From assembly GCF_028736175.1 (NCBI RefSeq), contig NZ_CP117880.1, positions 1,612,001 through 1,676,000 of the forward strand: a stretch of DNA of 64,000 nucleotides, read 5' to 3'. A model generated the notes under the pieces. It did no database searches. It saw only the letters and a list, made by a program, of their open reading frames with translations, and was not told the DNA's origin. Of this stretch, positions 34,154 to 44,029 are shown in pieces (position 1 is the stretch's first letter; each line of letters starts with the position of its first letter). Made by a program: the position numbers and the translations under genes. This stretch comes from Sphingobacterium oryzagri (GTDB taxonomy: Bacteria; Bacteroidota; Bacteroidia; Sphingobacteriales; Sphingobacteriaceae).

Positions 34154-35158
34154 ATGCCTACAGACAATCCGACACTAGAAGAGCTTATCGTTGATGAATC
34201 GTTTATCAACTATTGTTTGCAGCGTGATCAAGCAGCGGCCCATCTCTGGGAAGCTTGGTTGCAGGAGCATGTGGCACATCAGGAACGCATTGATGAAGCA
34301 AAACGCATGGTGCTTGCGCTAGCCTACCGGCCTAGTGCTGCGGAAATCGCTACAGAGCGAGCTCGGTTGCTTGCATTTATCGCGCAAAAAGCGCCTAACA
34401 AACGGCGGACGCAGCCGCTGCGACTTGTTGGTCGCTGGGTTGCTGCGGCGAGTATTGCTTTAGCAATAGGATTGGGCGCGACATATTATTTTCGTCGCCC
34501 TGCTGCGGTTGATGCGATTAGCGTAGCATGGATCAAACAGACGGTGCCTGCCGGCAAATTGATGCACCTGCGCCTAGCCGACGGAACGAAAGTGCGGCTT
34601 ACATCGGCAACGACTTTCTCTTATCCGGAAAATTTTTCATCGCCTACACGCGAGGTTTATTTGCAAGGGGAGGCGTTTTTTGATGTAGCTCACGCTGACA
34701 ACAAACCTTTTATTATCCGCAGCGGCGATTTCGCCATTCGTGTATTAGGTACGGCGTTTAACGTGCATGCTTTTGAAGAAGACGCGAAGCTGCAGGTATC
34801 GTTGTTTCGCGGTAAAGTCGAAGTTTCCAACGGTGCTTCCACGCAGATATTGGAGCCTGGACAATCTTTCGTGTATGACAAACGGACTAAAACCGCCAGC
34901 ATACAGGCGTTTGATGAAGTTGATGAGCAGGCGCGGATAAGTGGCGTGCTGTTTTTTGATCGTGCGGATTTTGCAGAGCTTGCGCGAAAATTATCACGTA
35001 AATACGGTATCGTGGTGCCGCCTAATTCCGATGTAAATATCACATTCTCTGGTAGGATAGCGCATGAAACAATTGAGCAGGTTATCGAAAAACTAAACTA
35101 TACAACATCTTATCGTTTTCTACTAGATTCTAATACCCTTTTTGTTAAGCATAAATAA
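34154..35158 (+). CDS. FecR-family anti-sigma factor
   Basis: 334 residues. A cytoplasmic N-terminal part (1-92) is followed by a single membrane helix (about 95-115, AAASIALAIGLGATYYF), the periplasmic FecR domain (AGKLMHLRLADGTKVRLTSA, REVYLQGEAFFDVAH, FAIRVLGTAFNVHAF) and a C-terminal DUF4974-type domain (FAELARKLSRKYGIVVP). It should pass a signal from the STN domain of the SusC protein, encoded 3 bases downstream, to the FecI-like sigma factor. Confidence 0.93.
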   Translation: MPTDNPTLEELIVDESFINYCLQRDQAAAHLWEAWLQEHVAHQERIDEAKRMVLALAYRPSAAEIATERARLLAFIAQKAPNKRRTQPLRLVGRWVAAASIALAIGLGATYYFRRPAAVDAISVAWIKQTVPAGKLMHLRLADGTKVRLTSATTFSYPENFSSPTREVYLQGEAFFDVAHADNKPFIIRSGDFAIRVLGTAFNVHAFEEDAKLQVSLFRGKVEVSNGASTQILEPGQSFVYDKRTKTASIQAFDEVDEQARISGVLFFDRADFAELARKLSRKYGIVVPPNSDVNITFSGRIAHETIEQVIEKLNYTTSYRFLLDSNTLFVKHK

Positions 35159-35161
35159 AAA

Positions 35162-38100
35162 ATGAACGAGTACATTCGTGCATGTGTGACGCAAACATGC
35201 ACCCTATTATTAACCATCACGCTTACGGTGTTGGGGCTGTCGGGCTATGCGCAGCAGTCCATACGTGTAACGGGAAACAAACCGTCTTTAAAGGTTGTTT
35301 TTCAGCAAATCGAAAGTCAGTCGGGCTACAGTTTTCTGTACGACGAACGTGTTATTCCGGTCGATCGACGAATCCATTTCGCTGCATCGGGCGCATTAGC
35401 AACCGTGTTACGAGAACTGGAAGAGACAGCCCAACTGGAATTGAAAATCGTTGGTCGTAATATTTTGGTAACAGCCGCCAGGCCGCCACGCCAAATAAGC
35501 GGGGTAGTGGAAGATGCGCAAAGTAAACAGCCGCTCGCTGGCGCCTCATTGTATATTCGGAAAAAAGCTGTTCAATTCCGAACCAACGCGGCTGGTGAGT
35601 TTTCTTTTGTGCTACCGGCAAGTTACGCGGCTGATGTATTGACCATCAGCTACGTCGGTTACGAAAACCAAGCGATACCGCTGGACGAATTGCCAGCGCG
35701 TATCGCGCTGAAAGCGCGGGAGCAGAGCATGGAAGAAGTGATTATCACCAGCACATACGAAGGACCTAAGCTGCGGGAAGAAACGGTGGGTAGCGTGTTT
35801 TCGCTAACGGCTAAAGATTTGCAGACCAATCGGCCTATCGAAAGTATTGATAAGATGCTGGAAGGTATGGTTCCTGGCCTGTACGTTGAACCCAGCACAT
35901 CATTGGGAACGCCGGTTAAGATTCATATTCGAGGACAGGGAACGTTGTCTAACGTTGGAGCCTCGCGGACGACCTCCACCCAACCGTTGTTTGTCGTAGA
36001 TGGAATGCCTATACAAGAACAGGGATTAGGAGACGCCACAGGCTTGTTTAATGGAGAAACGCTACTTAATCCTATTGCCGGAATAAACCCAATAGACATT
36101 GAATCGATATCGGTATTGAAAGATGCGGCTGCAACCGCTATTTACGGAGCTAATGCCGCCAATGGAGTTATTTTAATTACGACGAAGTCTGGTCGCAGTG
36201 GAAAATTAAACCTTCAGGCCAACTATCAGTCTGGAGTTTCCACATTTATTAACCGCATCAAACTTCTTAACGGACCTCAGTATTACGAAGTGGTAAAGGA
36301 GACGCTGATGAATGGCGGAATGTCCGAAGCAGGTGCAGCAATTATTGCTGGAAGTAATACTACAGATACCGATTGGTTCGATTTGACATCCAGAAATGCT
36401 AGGTATTCATCAGTAAACGTATCACTATCCGGGGGCAAAGAAGGAAATAATTATTTGTTATCGATGGGCTACAGAAATCAAGAAAATGCTTCTCTGAAGA
36501 ATGGTTTAAAACAATATACCGCATTATTCAAGCATCAGAGTAAAATTTCCGACGAACTTCGCATGACTACGGTATTCACGCCGACAATGATGAAAAGGGA
36601 AGGGATCGATAACTTTGCAAATAACGCCTATCTGGTGCCAAATGTTTCTCCTTATGACTATGATGGAAACTTCTGGAGTACATCCAACGTGCCTAATCCG
36701 TTAGCCGTAATAGCACAAAATTCTGATAACAGTTTGACATTTACGGCTAATGCCCGCGTAGACCTCCAATATGATATTACACCAAGTTTGTATATACGTA
36801 CGGCTTTGGGAGGTAATATTTTTCAATCTAAACAAGAAACGTATCTGTCTAAGGAGAATGCAACTGGGAGATCTGCAGGTGGTCGCCTATCAATATACGA
36901 TCGCTCAACATACAGTTACAATTCATTTTTTCAGTTTGGCTATCGACCAAAACTGAAAGATGGAAATAACCTCCTCGTGATAGTCGGAACAGAAGTACGC
37001 GATGAATACACAGCCTTATTAGCCGGTATTGGATCTGGGTTTTCTTATGATAAAATTCGCGAAGTTTCTTTAGCGGCCACCCGTAGCTCTGCATCGTCTA
37101 AGATTTCAAATTCTACGGTTTCTTACTACACGCAAATGAACTACGATTTTGAAGGAAAATACTATGCGACTTTGAGTGGTCGTGGCGATGAGTCGTCGCT
37201 ATTCGGTGGCGACAAACGAATGGCTTTAAATGCCGCATTGGGCTTAGGTTGGAATATTTCAAAGGAGCGTTTTCTGTCAGATATGGCAGCGATCGATTTT
37301 TTACGTATTCGCGGTAGTTTCGGTAGCACAGGAAATTCCCGGATCGGTTCTTATGCTTCGCGGGGAATGTATACCATTGGGAACAGAAATTATGGAGGAA
37401 ACACGAGTGCTATTCCCTCTAGCCAAGCTGCTGAAAATCCTGATTTAGGATGGGAAACAAATTTAAAAGCGAATTTAGGTTTGGATCTTTCGCTGTTTGA
37501 TAGATTTCAGTTTTCGTTAGAATGGTATCAAAATATGATGTATGACCTAATATCTAATGTTCAGGTTCCATTGGAAAGCGGCTTCTCGTCAGTTCCTGTA
37601 AACACGGGCCAAATGCGTAATCGTGGTATAGATGTTAGTATGTCGTTTCATTGGCTTAAAAATACTCCCGTTATCTGGCGATCGACCTTGATAGCTGGAT
37701 TCAACAGAAACAAAGTTTTATCATTTTCTAATCCTGTGGCCAGTACTTATGCGCCTAGCAGTATTGATGCTATTGGTAACGCGCAAAGAGTTGGTTACAG
37801 CACAAACACTATATGGGGATACAAGTGGGCCGGAGTAAATCCAGAAACAGGAGCAGAGCAGTTCTACACGCTAGACGGCGAGGTGTTAGACAGAAAAGCT
37901 ATTGCAGCTGTAGGACAGCAAGCCTATCAGATTTTGGGAAATAGTCTACCTATTTTGCAAGGAGGTGTTGTAAATAGTCTAAATTGGAAAAATCTGTCGC
38001 TATCGTTTAATCTTCAATACAATTTCGGCGGTAGCCGCTTTGTTCCCACAGCGCGTTTACGCGACGGATCTAATTTAGATCATTCGAATATGGCTATTAA

Positions 38101-38419
38101 CATTCTGGATAGGTGGCAAAAGCCTGGTGATATCACGAATGTTCCAAAGTTAAGTACAACACCGCCGTTGAACAATTCTTCACGGTATCTGTATGATATG
38201 ACTCATCTGAAGTTGTCAAATTTAGCAATAGCCTATAGTATTGATAATGGTTTGGCAAAGCGCTTGTTCGTTTCAGGATTGGCAATAAATTTCAATGTTA
38301 CCAATCTGTTTTATTGGTATAAGGAAGGAAGCCCGAAAGACAGAAATGGTATTCGTGAATTACGATTCACCTTGCCGGAGACACGGACATTTTCGTTCGG
38401 TATTCAAATGACTCTTTAA
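35162..38419 (+). CDS. SusC/RagA-family TonB-linked outer membrane protein with STN domain
   Basis: 1085 residues with a signal peptide (ending GYAQQ). An STN signalling domain covers about 30-105 (LKVVFQQIESQSGYSFLYDERVI), a carboxypeptidase-like beta domain about 110-190 (ISGVVEDAQSKQPLAGASLYI), then the plug (IDKMLEGMVPGLYVEPSTSLG, VLKDAAATAIYGANAANGVI) and the barrel, ending SFGIQMTL. The STN domain pairs with the FecR protein encoded upstream. Base composition changes sharply near 36050: upstream lines are around 50% GC, barrel lines often near 30%. This suggests that the barrel part was exchanged. Confidence 0.95.
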   Translation: MNEYIRACVTQTCTLLLTITLTVLGLSGYAQQSIRVTGNKPSLKVVFQQIESQSGYSFLYDERVIPVDRRIHFAASGALATVLRELEETAQLELKIVGRNILVTAARPPRQISGVVEDAQSKQPLAGASLYIRKKAVQFRTNAAGEFSFVLPASYAADVLTISYVGYENQAIPLDELPARIALKAREQSMEEVIITSTYEGPKLREETVGSVFSLTAKDLQTNRPIESIDKMLEGMVPGLYVEPSTSLGTPVKIHIRGQGTLSNVGASRTTSTQPLFVVDGMPIQEQGLGDATGLFNGETLLNPIAGINPIDIESISVLKDAAATAIYGANAANGVILITTKSGRSGKLNLQANYQSGVSTFINRIKLLNGPQYYEVVKETLMNGGMSEAGAAIIAGSNTTDTDWFDLTSRNARYSSVNVSLSGGKEGNNYLLSMGYRNQENASLKNGLKQYTALFKHQSKISDELRMTTVFTPTMMKREGIDNFANNAYLVPNVSPYDYDGNFWSTSNVPNPLAVIAQNSDNSLTFTANARVDLQYDITPSLYIRTALGGNIFQSKQETYLSKENATGRSAGGRLSIYDRSTYSYNSFFQFGYRPKLKDGNNLLVIVGTEVRDEYTALLAGIGSGFSYDKIREVSLAATRSSASSKISNSTVSYYTQMNYDFEGKYYATLSGRGDESSLFGGDKRMALNAALGLGWNISKERFLSDMAAIDFLRIRGSFGSTGNSRIGSYASRGMYTIGNRNYGGNTSAIPSSQAAENPDLGWETNLKANLGLDLSLFDRFQFSLEWYQNMMYDLISNVQVPLESGFSSVPVNTGQMRNRGIDVSMSFHWLKNTPVIWRSTLIAGFNRNKVLSFSNPVASTYAPSSIDAIGNAQRVGYSTNTIWGYKWAGVNPETGAEQFYTLDGEVLDRKAIAAVGQQAYQILGNSLPILQGGVVNSLNWKNLSLSFNLQYNFGGSRFVPTARLRDGSNLDHSNMAINILDRWQKPGDITNVPKLSTTPPLNNSSRYLYDMTHLKLSNLAIAYSIDNGLAKRLFVSGLAINFNVTNLFYWYKEGSPKDRNGIRELRFTLPETRTFSFGIQMTL

Positions 38420-38437
38420 TAATCTAGTTTATATTAC

Positions 38438-39811
38438 ATGTTTAGTAAAATTAATATAGTGGCTTTCATGCTTGTCGTGCTTTTTAGCGGATGCGACAAG
38501 TTTTTAGATAAACAACCTGAGAACATGGTATCCGTGGATGTTCTTTTTTCTGATTTGGAAGGGACAAAAGCTGCATTGACAGGCATTTATACATCAATGT
38601 TTGAAACAAATTATTACAACGGCGCACGCATGCTTTATCCTGAGATAACGGCAGGCAATGTGGCGAACATAAGCACAAATCGAGCAAATTATTTAGACGT
38701 TTATAGTTTTACGGTTGAGGCACAAAACAGCAGTATGAATAATTTGTATGCACAGTTGTATACCAGTCTTTACAGCTTAAATAATATCATTTTGAATACA
38801 CCGAAACTTAGTGATGCTAGTGCGAGAGAGCAAAATGAATTACTGGCACAAGCCTATGGATTGCGTGCTTTACATCATTTTGACTTGGTTCAACTTTTCG
38901 CACAACCTTATACCTACACGCCGAATGCTGCTCATCTCGGTATCGTGTTGGCGACAACGCCGATTTATGTAAGCAATGCAAATATAAGTCGCTCAACCGT
39001 CGCTCAAGTTTATGCGCAAATAGAGGAAGACCTTCAGCGTGCACGGGAACATTTTGAGTTGAGCCAGTCCATTTTTTTAGGAAGTAGATCACAATATATG
39101 AACCGTAGTGCTGTGATAGCGCTTCAAGCGCGCGTGGCACTTCAAAAAGGCGATTGGAATCAAGCCGCGACATACAGTAACGAGGTAATCAATGGTGATT
39201 TTCGGTTGTATACAAATCAGCAGTATACAGATGCCTGGAAAAACGCAGGAGGAAGTGAAACCATTTTAGAAGTCGCTGCCCCCTCGTCTTTCGCAGGAGA
39301 ATCCTTGGGAAATTTTTATGTCCCTGGAAGTTCTATGTATCAATTTGGTGTTTCACAAGATCTGTTACGGCTCTATTCCGATAACGATATCAGAAAGAGT
39401 GGTGCCGTTTTGAAATACCCGACCTACGGAACTGCGGCGACGAGTGTAAAAATAATTCGTCTTACCGAAATGTATTTGATACGTGCGGAAGCTTTTGCTG
39501 AAAATGGAGAAATTGAAAAGGCATTGGTTGATTTAAATACAATCAGATCAAGGGGAGACTTTTACGCATCGGCTTTTACTACAACCAGCCAGACAGCACT
39601 TGTTTCAGAAATATTGAAGGAGCGTCGTCGGGAACTTGCATTCGAAGGATTTTATTTTTTCGATTTAATGCGTAGAGGTTTATCTGTCGAACGTTCCGAT
39701 TGCGAAGGACTCAATTGTAACCTCAGTTATCCATCAGATAAGTTTGTTTTGCCTCTTCCTCAGCAATCGGTAAATGCCAACGCTAAATTAATCCAAAATC
39801 CGGGATACTAA
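38438..39811 (+). CDS. SusD/RagB-family lipoprotein
   Basis: 457 residues. The lipoprotein signal ends LFSGC, with Cys19 as the lipidated residue, followed by DKFLDKQPENMVSV. SusD features include LLAQAYGLRALHHFDLVQLFAQPY, VALQKGDWNQAATYSNEVI and ERRRELAFEGFYFFDLMRRG. It is the partner of the SusC protein upstream and shares its AT-rich composition, which fits joint acquisition. The ligand is unknown. Confidence 0.94.
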   Translation: MFSKINIVAFMLVVLFSGCDKFLDKQPENMVSVDVLFSDLEGTKAALTGIYTSMFETNYYNGARMLYPEITAGNVANISTNRANYLDVYSFTVEAQNSSMNNLYAQLYTSLYSLNNIILNTPKLSDASAREQNELLAQAYGLRALHHFDLVQLFAQPYTYTPNAAHLGIVLATTPIYVSNANISRSTVAQVYAQIEEDLQRAREHFELSQSIFLGSRSQYMNRSAVIALQARVALQKGDWNQAATYSNEVINGDFRLYTNQQYTDAWKNAGGSETILEVAAPSSFAGESLGNFYVPGSSMYQFGVSQDLLRLYSDNDIRKSGAVLKYPTYGTAATSVKIIRLTEMYLIRAEAFAENGEIEKALVDLNTIRSRGDFYASAFTTTSQTALVSEILKERRRELAFEGFYFFDLMRRGLSVERSDCEGLNCNLSYPSDKFVLPLPQQSVNANAKLIQNPGY

Positions 39812-39857
39812 AGAACCTATGCACTATTATTTCACATTATATATTACACATACACAC

Positions 39858-40511
39858 ATGAAAATTCAATCAACACTATTAGCCCTGTTTATTTTATTCC
39901 TGACGTCCTGCAGCAAAGAAACGATTGCTCCAGAGCCAACGCCTGAACCAGCGCCAGTGGCGAGTGCCGCTGTTTTAAGTTATTTTCACGAAAACACAGC
40001 CTATTATCAGCCCTTTGTTTACCGATACGATGAGGAAACAAAAACATGGGGAAGACGCATTGGCGGACACTTTTCGACCATTTCAACAGACGATCCAACC
40101 TACCTCGGATTTACACAGCCCTACGTAGAAGATAGTGGCGTAAACCTGTTCCAAATGGTTACCCTTTACAGCACGTATACAGGCACGACAAATCTTAAAA
40201 CAGCAGGTATCAATGTCAGTAAAGTATTACAGTTCTTTCCAGATGACGAATCTGCGATGCTGGTTGACGCACCGACCGTGCGTTCAAAAGGAACGGTTAA
40301 CGTGTTTGAACAAAAGGTAAAAATATACAAACCGGGAGGAGAAACAAGAGCCGATATGGAATTTATCGAAATTGGCATTAGCGGTGAAGGAACATACAAT
40401 TTAGAAACTGGTGTTATCGACCTAACCGTTTATTTCAATGAGACAGCTATCGGTGGTGCAGCAAAAGTGGCACGCCAATACAAAATCAGTAAAACAGCCT
40501 TGACGCTTTAG
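39858..40511 (+). CDS. Lipoprotein of unknown function in the SusCD-peroxidase locus
   Basis: 217 residues from ATG 39858 (MKIQSTLLALF). An in-frame ATG at 39819 would add 13 residues before the signal peptide and is less likely. The lipobox is LFLTSC (Cys18), followed by a Pro/Glu linker (APEPTPEPAPV). The rest looks beta-rich (SGEGTYNLETGVIDLTVYF, AAKVARQYKIS). I do not recognise a family. Position between SusD and a dihaem peroxidase suggests a surface or periplasmic partner of these proteins. Confidence 0.8.
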   Translation: MKIQSTLLALFILFLTSCSKETIAPEPTPEPAPVASAAVLSYFHENTAYYQPFVYRYDEETKTWGRRIGGHFSTISTDDPTYLGFTQPYVEDSGVNLFQMVTLYSTYTGTTNLKTAGINVSKVLQFFPDDESAMLVDAPTVRSKGTVNVFEQKVKIYKPGGETRADMEFIEIGISGEGTYNLETGVIDLTVYFNETAIGGAAKVARQYKISKTALTL

Positions 40512-40521
40512 TCTATACTAC

Positions 40522-41661
40522 ATGAAGAAAACAATTGTTTTCACTTTATTGAGCTGCTTTCTCCTCCTGGTTGGTTTCATCCAAGAGGAGGAAGCATTTG
40601 ATATTGCTACGCTGCGGCGATTATACGCATCTGGCGATACATCCTTGTGGCCTAAGCCTACGTTGGATGAATCTGTAAAAGTTGGTTTTCGAGATATCGG
40701 GCCATTGCCAAAACCTGCATACCCAAATTATAATCCGTATGGTAAAGAAAAAGCCGCGTTAGGCAAGCTGCTGTTTTTTGATCCGCGGCTTTCCGGTTCC
40801 AAACAGATCTCCTGTGCCAATTGCCACGAGCCGCAGCTCGGGTTTGGCGACGGAAAAAGTTTAGCGAACGGCCATGGAAGGCGCGTGGGAAAGCGAAATG
40901 CGATGACTTTATATAATGTCGCTTTCTACGATCGGTTGATGTGGGATGGTCGTGCACAAACACTGGAAGATCAAGTGCTCTTGCCTACGCAAGACCATGT
41001 CGAAATGGCCACCTCGTTGGATACACTCGTTGCGCATGTAAAAGCTATAAAAGGATACGAAGTCTATTTCAAACAAGCTTTTGGCGATTCGGAAGTTACG
41101 TTGACACGTATTCAGTATGCCCTAGCAACATTTGAGCGGGGTATCGTGAGTTATCCGAACAAATTTGATCGCTTCGTACAAGGTGATAGCACAGCGTTGA
41201 CCGATCAAGAGCTTATAGGATTACATCTTTTTCGCACCAAAGCACGCTGCATCAATTGCCATAATACGCCGTTGTTTTCCGATAACAAATTTCATAACGA
41301 TGGACAGGCTTTGTATGGTAGTCGACAGCAAGATTTCGGTCATTATCATTTGAGCGGACAGCAGAAAGATATCGGCGCTTTTCGTACGCCGTCGTTGCGT
41401 GATGTTGCGCTTACAGGACCATGGATGCACCACGGCAATTTTCCAAGCTTACGCGATGTGGTCGAGCTTTACAATTTGGGTAATCCAGCACCTATACAGC
41501 GGCACGTTAAAGTTGATGAAAGTAAGCGCCCTATACCGTCCCCCTTGTTGCAAAAACTTAATTTATCCAAAGAGGAGGTTAATGCATTAATCGCTTTTCT
41601 TCAGGCCTTGAGTTCGAGCAATCAACGGCGTCTAGCAGTACCAAACTTGCCGGATATGTAG
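40522..41661 (+). CDS. Dihaem cytochrome c peroxidase (CCP/MauG family)
   Basis: 379 residues with an N-terminal hydrophobic signal. Two c-type haem sites are present: CANCH (Cys98, Cys101, His102) and CINCH (Cys243, Cys246, His247). Family motifs include LGKLLFFDPRLSGSKQISCANCH, NAMTLYNVAFYDRLMWDGRAQTLEDQ and GAFRTPSLRDVALTGPWMHHG. It acts in the periplasm, either reducing hydrogen peroxide or oxidising a protein or other substrate, as MauG does. Last gene of the FecI/FecR-SusCD locus; the combination is seen in iron- or haem-related loci, which is only a suggestion here. Confidence 0.93.
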   Translation: MKKTIVFTLLSCFLLLVGFIQEEEAFDIATLRRLYASGDTSLWPKPTLDESVKVGFRDIGPLPKPAYPNYNPYGKEKAALGKLLFFDPRLSGSKQISCANCHEPQLGFGDGKSLANGHGRRVGKRNAMTLYNVAFYDRLMWDGRAQTLEDQVLLPTQDHVEMATSLDTLVAHVKAIKGYEVYFKQAFGDSEVTLTRIQYALATFERGIVSYPNKFDRFVQGDSTALTDQELIGLHLFRTKARCINCHNTPLFSDNKFHNDGQALYGSRQQDFGHYHLSGQQKDIGAFRTPSLRDVALTGPWMHHGNFPSLRDVVELYNLGNPAPIQRHVKVDESKRPIPSPLLQKLNLSKEEVNALIAFLQALSSSNQRRLAVPNLPDM

Positions 41662-41866
41662 TGAATTTGCGTAGCAAATTGTTGAACATGGAAAAATAGC
41701 AGAACGGGTAGGAAAGCTGTTTTGGAGAATAAGTAGAATATGGCATTTCGAAATAATGTTAATATAATCTGGCCTTTTTGCCATAGCTAAATACATTTAG
41801 CGGCAAACAAATCCGGAAAATATTGCTACCTTTTTTGTATTTTGGATCGATCAACTCTATAAATCT

Positions 41867-43405
41867 ATGATAGCAAATTTTCAGGAAACGCCAATTGGCG
41901 TGCTTATTAAGCTGGTGCTAGCCATTACGTTGACGCTTGTTTCAACCTTCGCCTTCTCGCAACCGAAAGCTATGTTACCAGGTGATTACCCAGACCCGAC
42001 GGTAATCTACGCAGACGGTATTTACTATAGTATTGGAACATCCAGCGAGTGGGGCCCGCATTTCCCAATTTATCAGTCTACCGACCTGTTACATTGGAAA
42101 CAAAGCGGATTTTTATTCCAAAAAGCTCCAGAATGGACGCAATCGTCTTTTTGGGCTGCCGAGTACTTTTATCACAAAGGTCTATATTATGTGTATTATT
42201 CTGCAAAGCGCAAAGGAGATGGCGTATCCTGTATTGGTGTTGCAACCTCAAAATATCCCGATCGAGATTTTGTCGATCATGGTGTAGTTGTTGACTACGG
42301 CACCGAGTCGATCGACGCCTTCGTGGTGCAAGACGGTAACGATTTGTACATGACCTGGAAAGCCTACGGTTTGGACAAACGCCCGATTGAACTCTTGGGC
42401 AGTAAGATGTCTGACGATGGTTTTCGTTTGGAAGGCAAGCCTTTTTCATTGCTGATGGATACGGCGCGCGTTGGTATAGAAGGACAGAGTTTTGTAAAGA
42501 AAGACGGTTTTTACTATATGTTTTATTCCGCTGGCGCATGTTGCGGCGTAAACTGCGATTATCACGTACAAGCGGTGCGCGCAAAAACAATTAAAGGACC
42601 TTACGAACGCGTAGGCGCTCCGGTACTTTTAGGTGAAAATGCCGATTGGAAATGTATGGGGCACGGCACCTTTGTAAAAGGAAAAGGTAATCAGTTATAC
42701 TACCTCTTTCATGGCTACAGCAAAACCGGAACAACTTATACCGGTCGGGAAGGTTTGTTGGCCACGCTTCGCTGGCAGGCGCCAGGCGAACCGGTATTTA
42801 CATTGATATCAGCACCTAAGGAGGGAAACAACGATTTTGCTATTGATTTTAGAAAAATGCAGGATCAACAACTGTTTTGGCAATGGGATTTTCGCTATGC
42901 TTCGCCACAGTTTACGATGAACAATAATGGGCTGCACCTCTCGGGGACGTATGCTGCGGATAATTTTACTGGCATTGCTCTCACTTGGCGACCGAGTTCA
43001 ATAGTTTACCAGTTGGAGGCGACCATAGACTTAACAAAAAGTTCGAAAGCTGCGGAAAAAGGATTGGTGATTTATGGCGATAAAGATCGTGCGATCGGTC
43101 TTACTGTGATTGGAAATAACCTTCATTTTTGGCGGATGACCGATGGAAAGAAAATGATGTTACAAACGGTTTCAGTACCCCAACATACTAAGCATTTTTC
43201 GCTGAAGCTTTCGCTGAGTGAGGGATTGCGGAGTCAAGCTTACTGGAAGCAAGACAAGGAATGGAAAGAGCTGGTGCCTGCGAACGAAGCTGCTGCTTCG
43301 CTTGAAGGGCTTTCGCCCTGGGATAGAAGCCCACGACCGGGTTTATTGTTTAAAGGCGACAGCAGCGAAAAAGCCGTTTTTACGCAGGCAAGCTTGAGTC
43401 AATAG
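41867..43405 (+). CDS. Glycoside hydrolase family 43 enzyme
   Basis: 512 residues with a signal peptide (ending TFAFSQ). A five-bladed beta-propeller is indicated by YPDPTVIYADGIYY (Asp as general base), ESIDAFV (the second Asp) and VGIEGQSFVKKDGFYYMFYS (Glu as general acid). The C-terminal ~190 residues, from DFRKMQDQQLFWQWDFRY, form a beta-sandwich like those attached to many GH43 xylosidases and arabinofuranosidases. It probably removes arabinose or xylose units in the periplasm or outside the cell. It is a single gene ending in a strong terminator. Confidence 0.92.
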   Translation: MIANFQETPIGVLIKLVLAITLTLVSTFAFSQPKAMLPGDYPDPTVIYADGIYYSIGTSSEWGPHFPIYQSTDLLHWKQSGFLFQKAPEWTQSSFWAAEYFYHKGLYYVYYSAKRKGDGVSCIGVATSKYPDRDFVDHGVVVDYGTESIDAFVVQDGNDLYMTWKAYGLDKRPIELLGSKMSDDGFRLEGKPFSLLMDTARVGIEGQSFVKKDGFYYMFYSAGACCGVNCDYHVQAVRAKTIKGPYERVGAPVLLGENADWKCMGHGTFVKGKGNQLYYLFHGYSKTGTTYTGREGLLATLRWQAPGEPVFTLISAPKEGNNDFAIDFRKMQDQQLFWQWDFRYASPQFTMNNNGLHLSGTYAADNFTGIALTWRPSSIVYQLEATIDLTKSSKAAEKGLVIYGDKDRAIGLTVIGNNLHFWRMTDGKKMMLQTVSVPQHTKHFSLKLSLSEGLRSQAYWKQDKEWKELVPANEAAASLEGLSPWDRSPRPGLLFKGDSSEKAVFTQASLSQ

Positions 43406-43420
43406 TTTTTTCAGTGTCTT

Positions 43421-43471
43421 GATAACCAAGTTGCTAAGCAAAGAGTTAGCTTAGCAACTTGGTTATCTTTT
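43421..43471 (+). terminator. Terminator after the GH43 gene
   Basis: Perfect 19-bp arms GATAACCAAGTTGCTAAGC (43421-43439) and GCTTAGCAACTTGGTTATC (43449-43467) followed by TTTT. It may also stop the convergent VOC gene transcript. Confidence 0.82.
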
Positions 43472-43474
43472 ATG

Positions 43475-43852
43475 TTATCCGGGCAGCTCAAAATGTGGAT
43501 TGAAAATTAATCCGATTAGGTTGCCCCAAGGATCTGTCACCTTCGCCACAAAAATGCCTCCGCCAACTTCCTCTGGCTCTTCATAAGGCTTCGCGCCCAA
43601 ATCAATAAAACGTTGATATTCTTCGCTTATGTTTTGTACGCCCCAAAAAGCAACCACACTTTCCTGCTTGTTGTCGGTGGAAGTTTCCGAAGGTTGAAGT
43701 CCTAATTCGTAACCCGCTATTTCAAAACCCACGTAGAACGGTTCTTTGAAATAGGGCACCGTGGTAAAGGCTTCGCTATACCAAGATGTAGCAGCCTCCA
43801 GATCGCTCACCAAATATATTACGGTGCGCAAACCAAGTAGTTTTGTTTCCAT
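43475..43852 (-). CDS. VOC-family (glyoxalase-like) protein
   Basis: 125 residues. It has the vicinal-oxygen-chelate fold pattern: LRTVIYLVSDLEAATSWYSEAF at the start, then ELGLQPSE, YQRFIDLGAKPYEEPEEVGGGIFVAKVTDPWGNLIGLIFNP at the end. The reaction is unknown; members include glyoxalases, dioxygenases and resistance proteins. A single gene on the minus strand. Confidence 0.9.
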   Translation of the reverse strand: METKLLGLRTVIYLVSDLEAATSWYSEAFTTVPYFKEPFYVGFEIAGYELGLQPSETSTDNKQESVVAFWGVQNISEEYQRFIDLGAKPYEEPEEVGGGIFVAKVTDPWGNLIGLIFNPHFELPG

Positions 43853-44029
43853 AAAGTATGAACCATAGAAGCTCGTTTTAGTTTCTGCAAGGATGCTTAA
43901 TTTAAATGAATAACGCGGATTTTTCTGTTTTTATAACTGTCGTTAAAATGAAATAACGAGACTGTTTAGCTTATATTTTGATCTTTCTTCCGAATTTTTG
44001 ATTACCTTTTGTCTTGAAAATACAAACCG

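Noticed and set aside
43970..44029. TAnnTTTG promoter before the YwqK-like gene
   Set aside because: TATATTTTG and TACCTTTTG occur, but both have one T too many to match the consensus.
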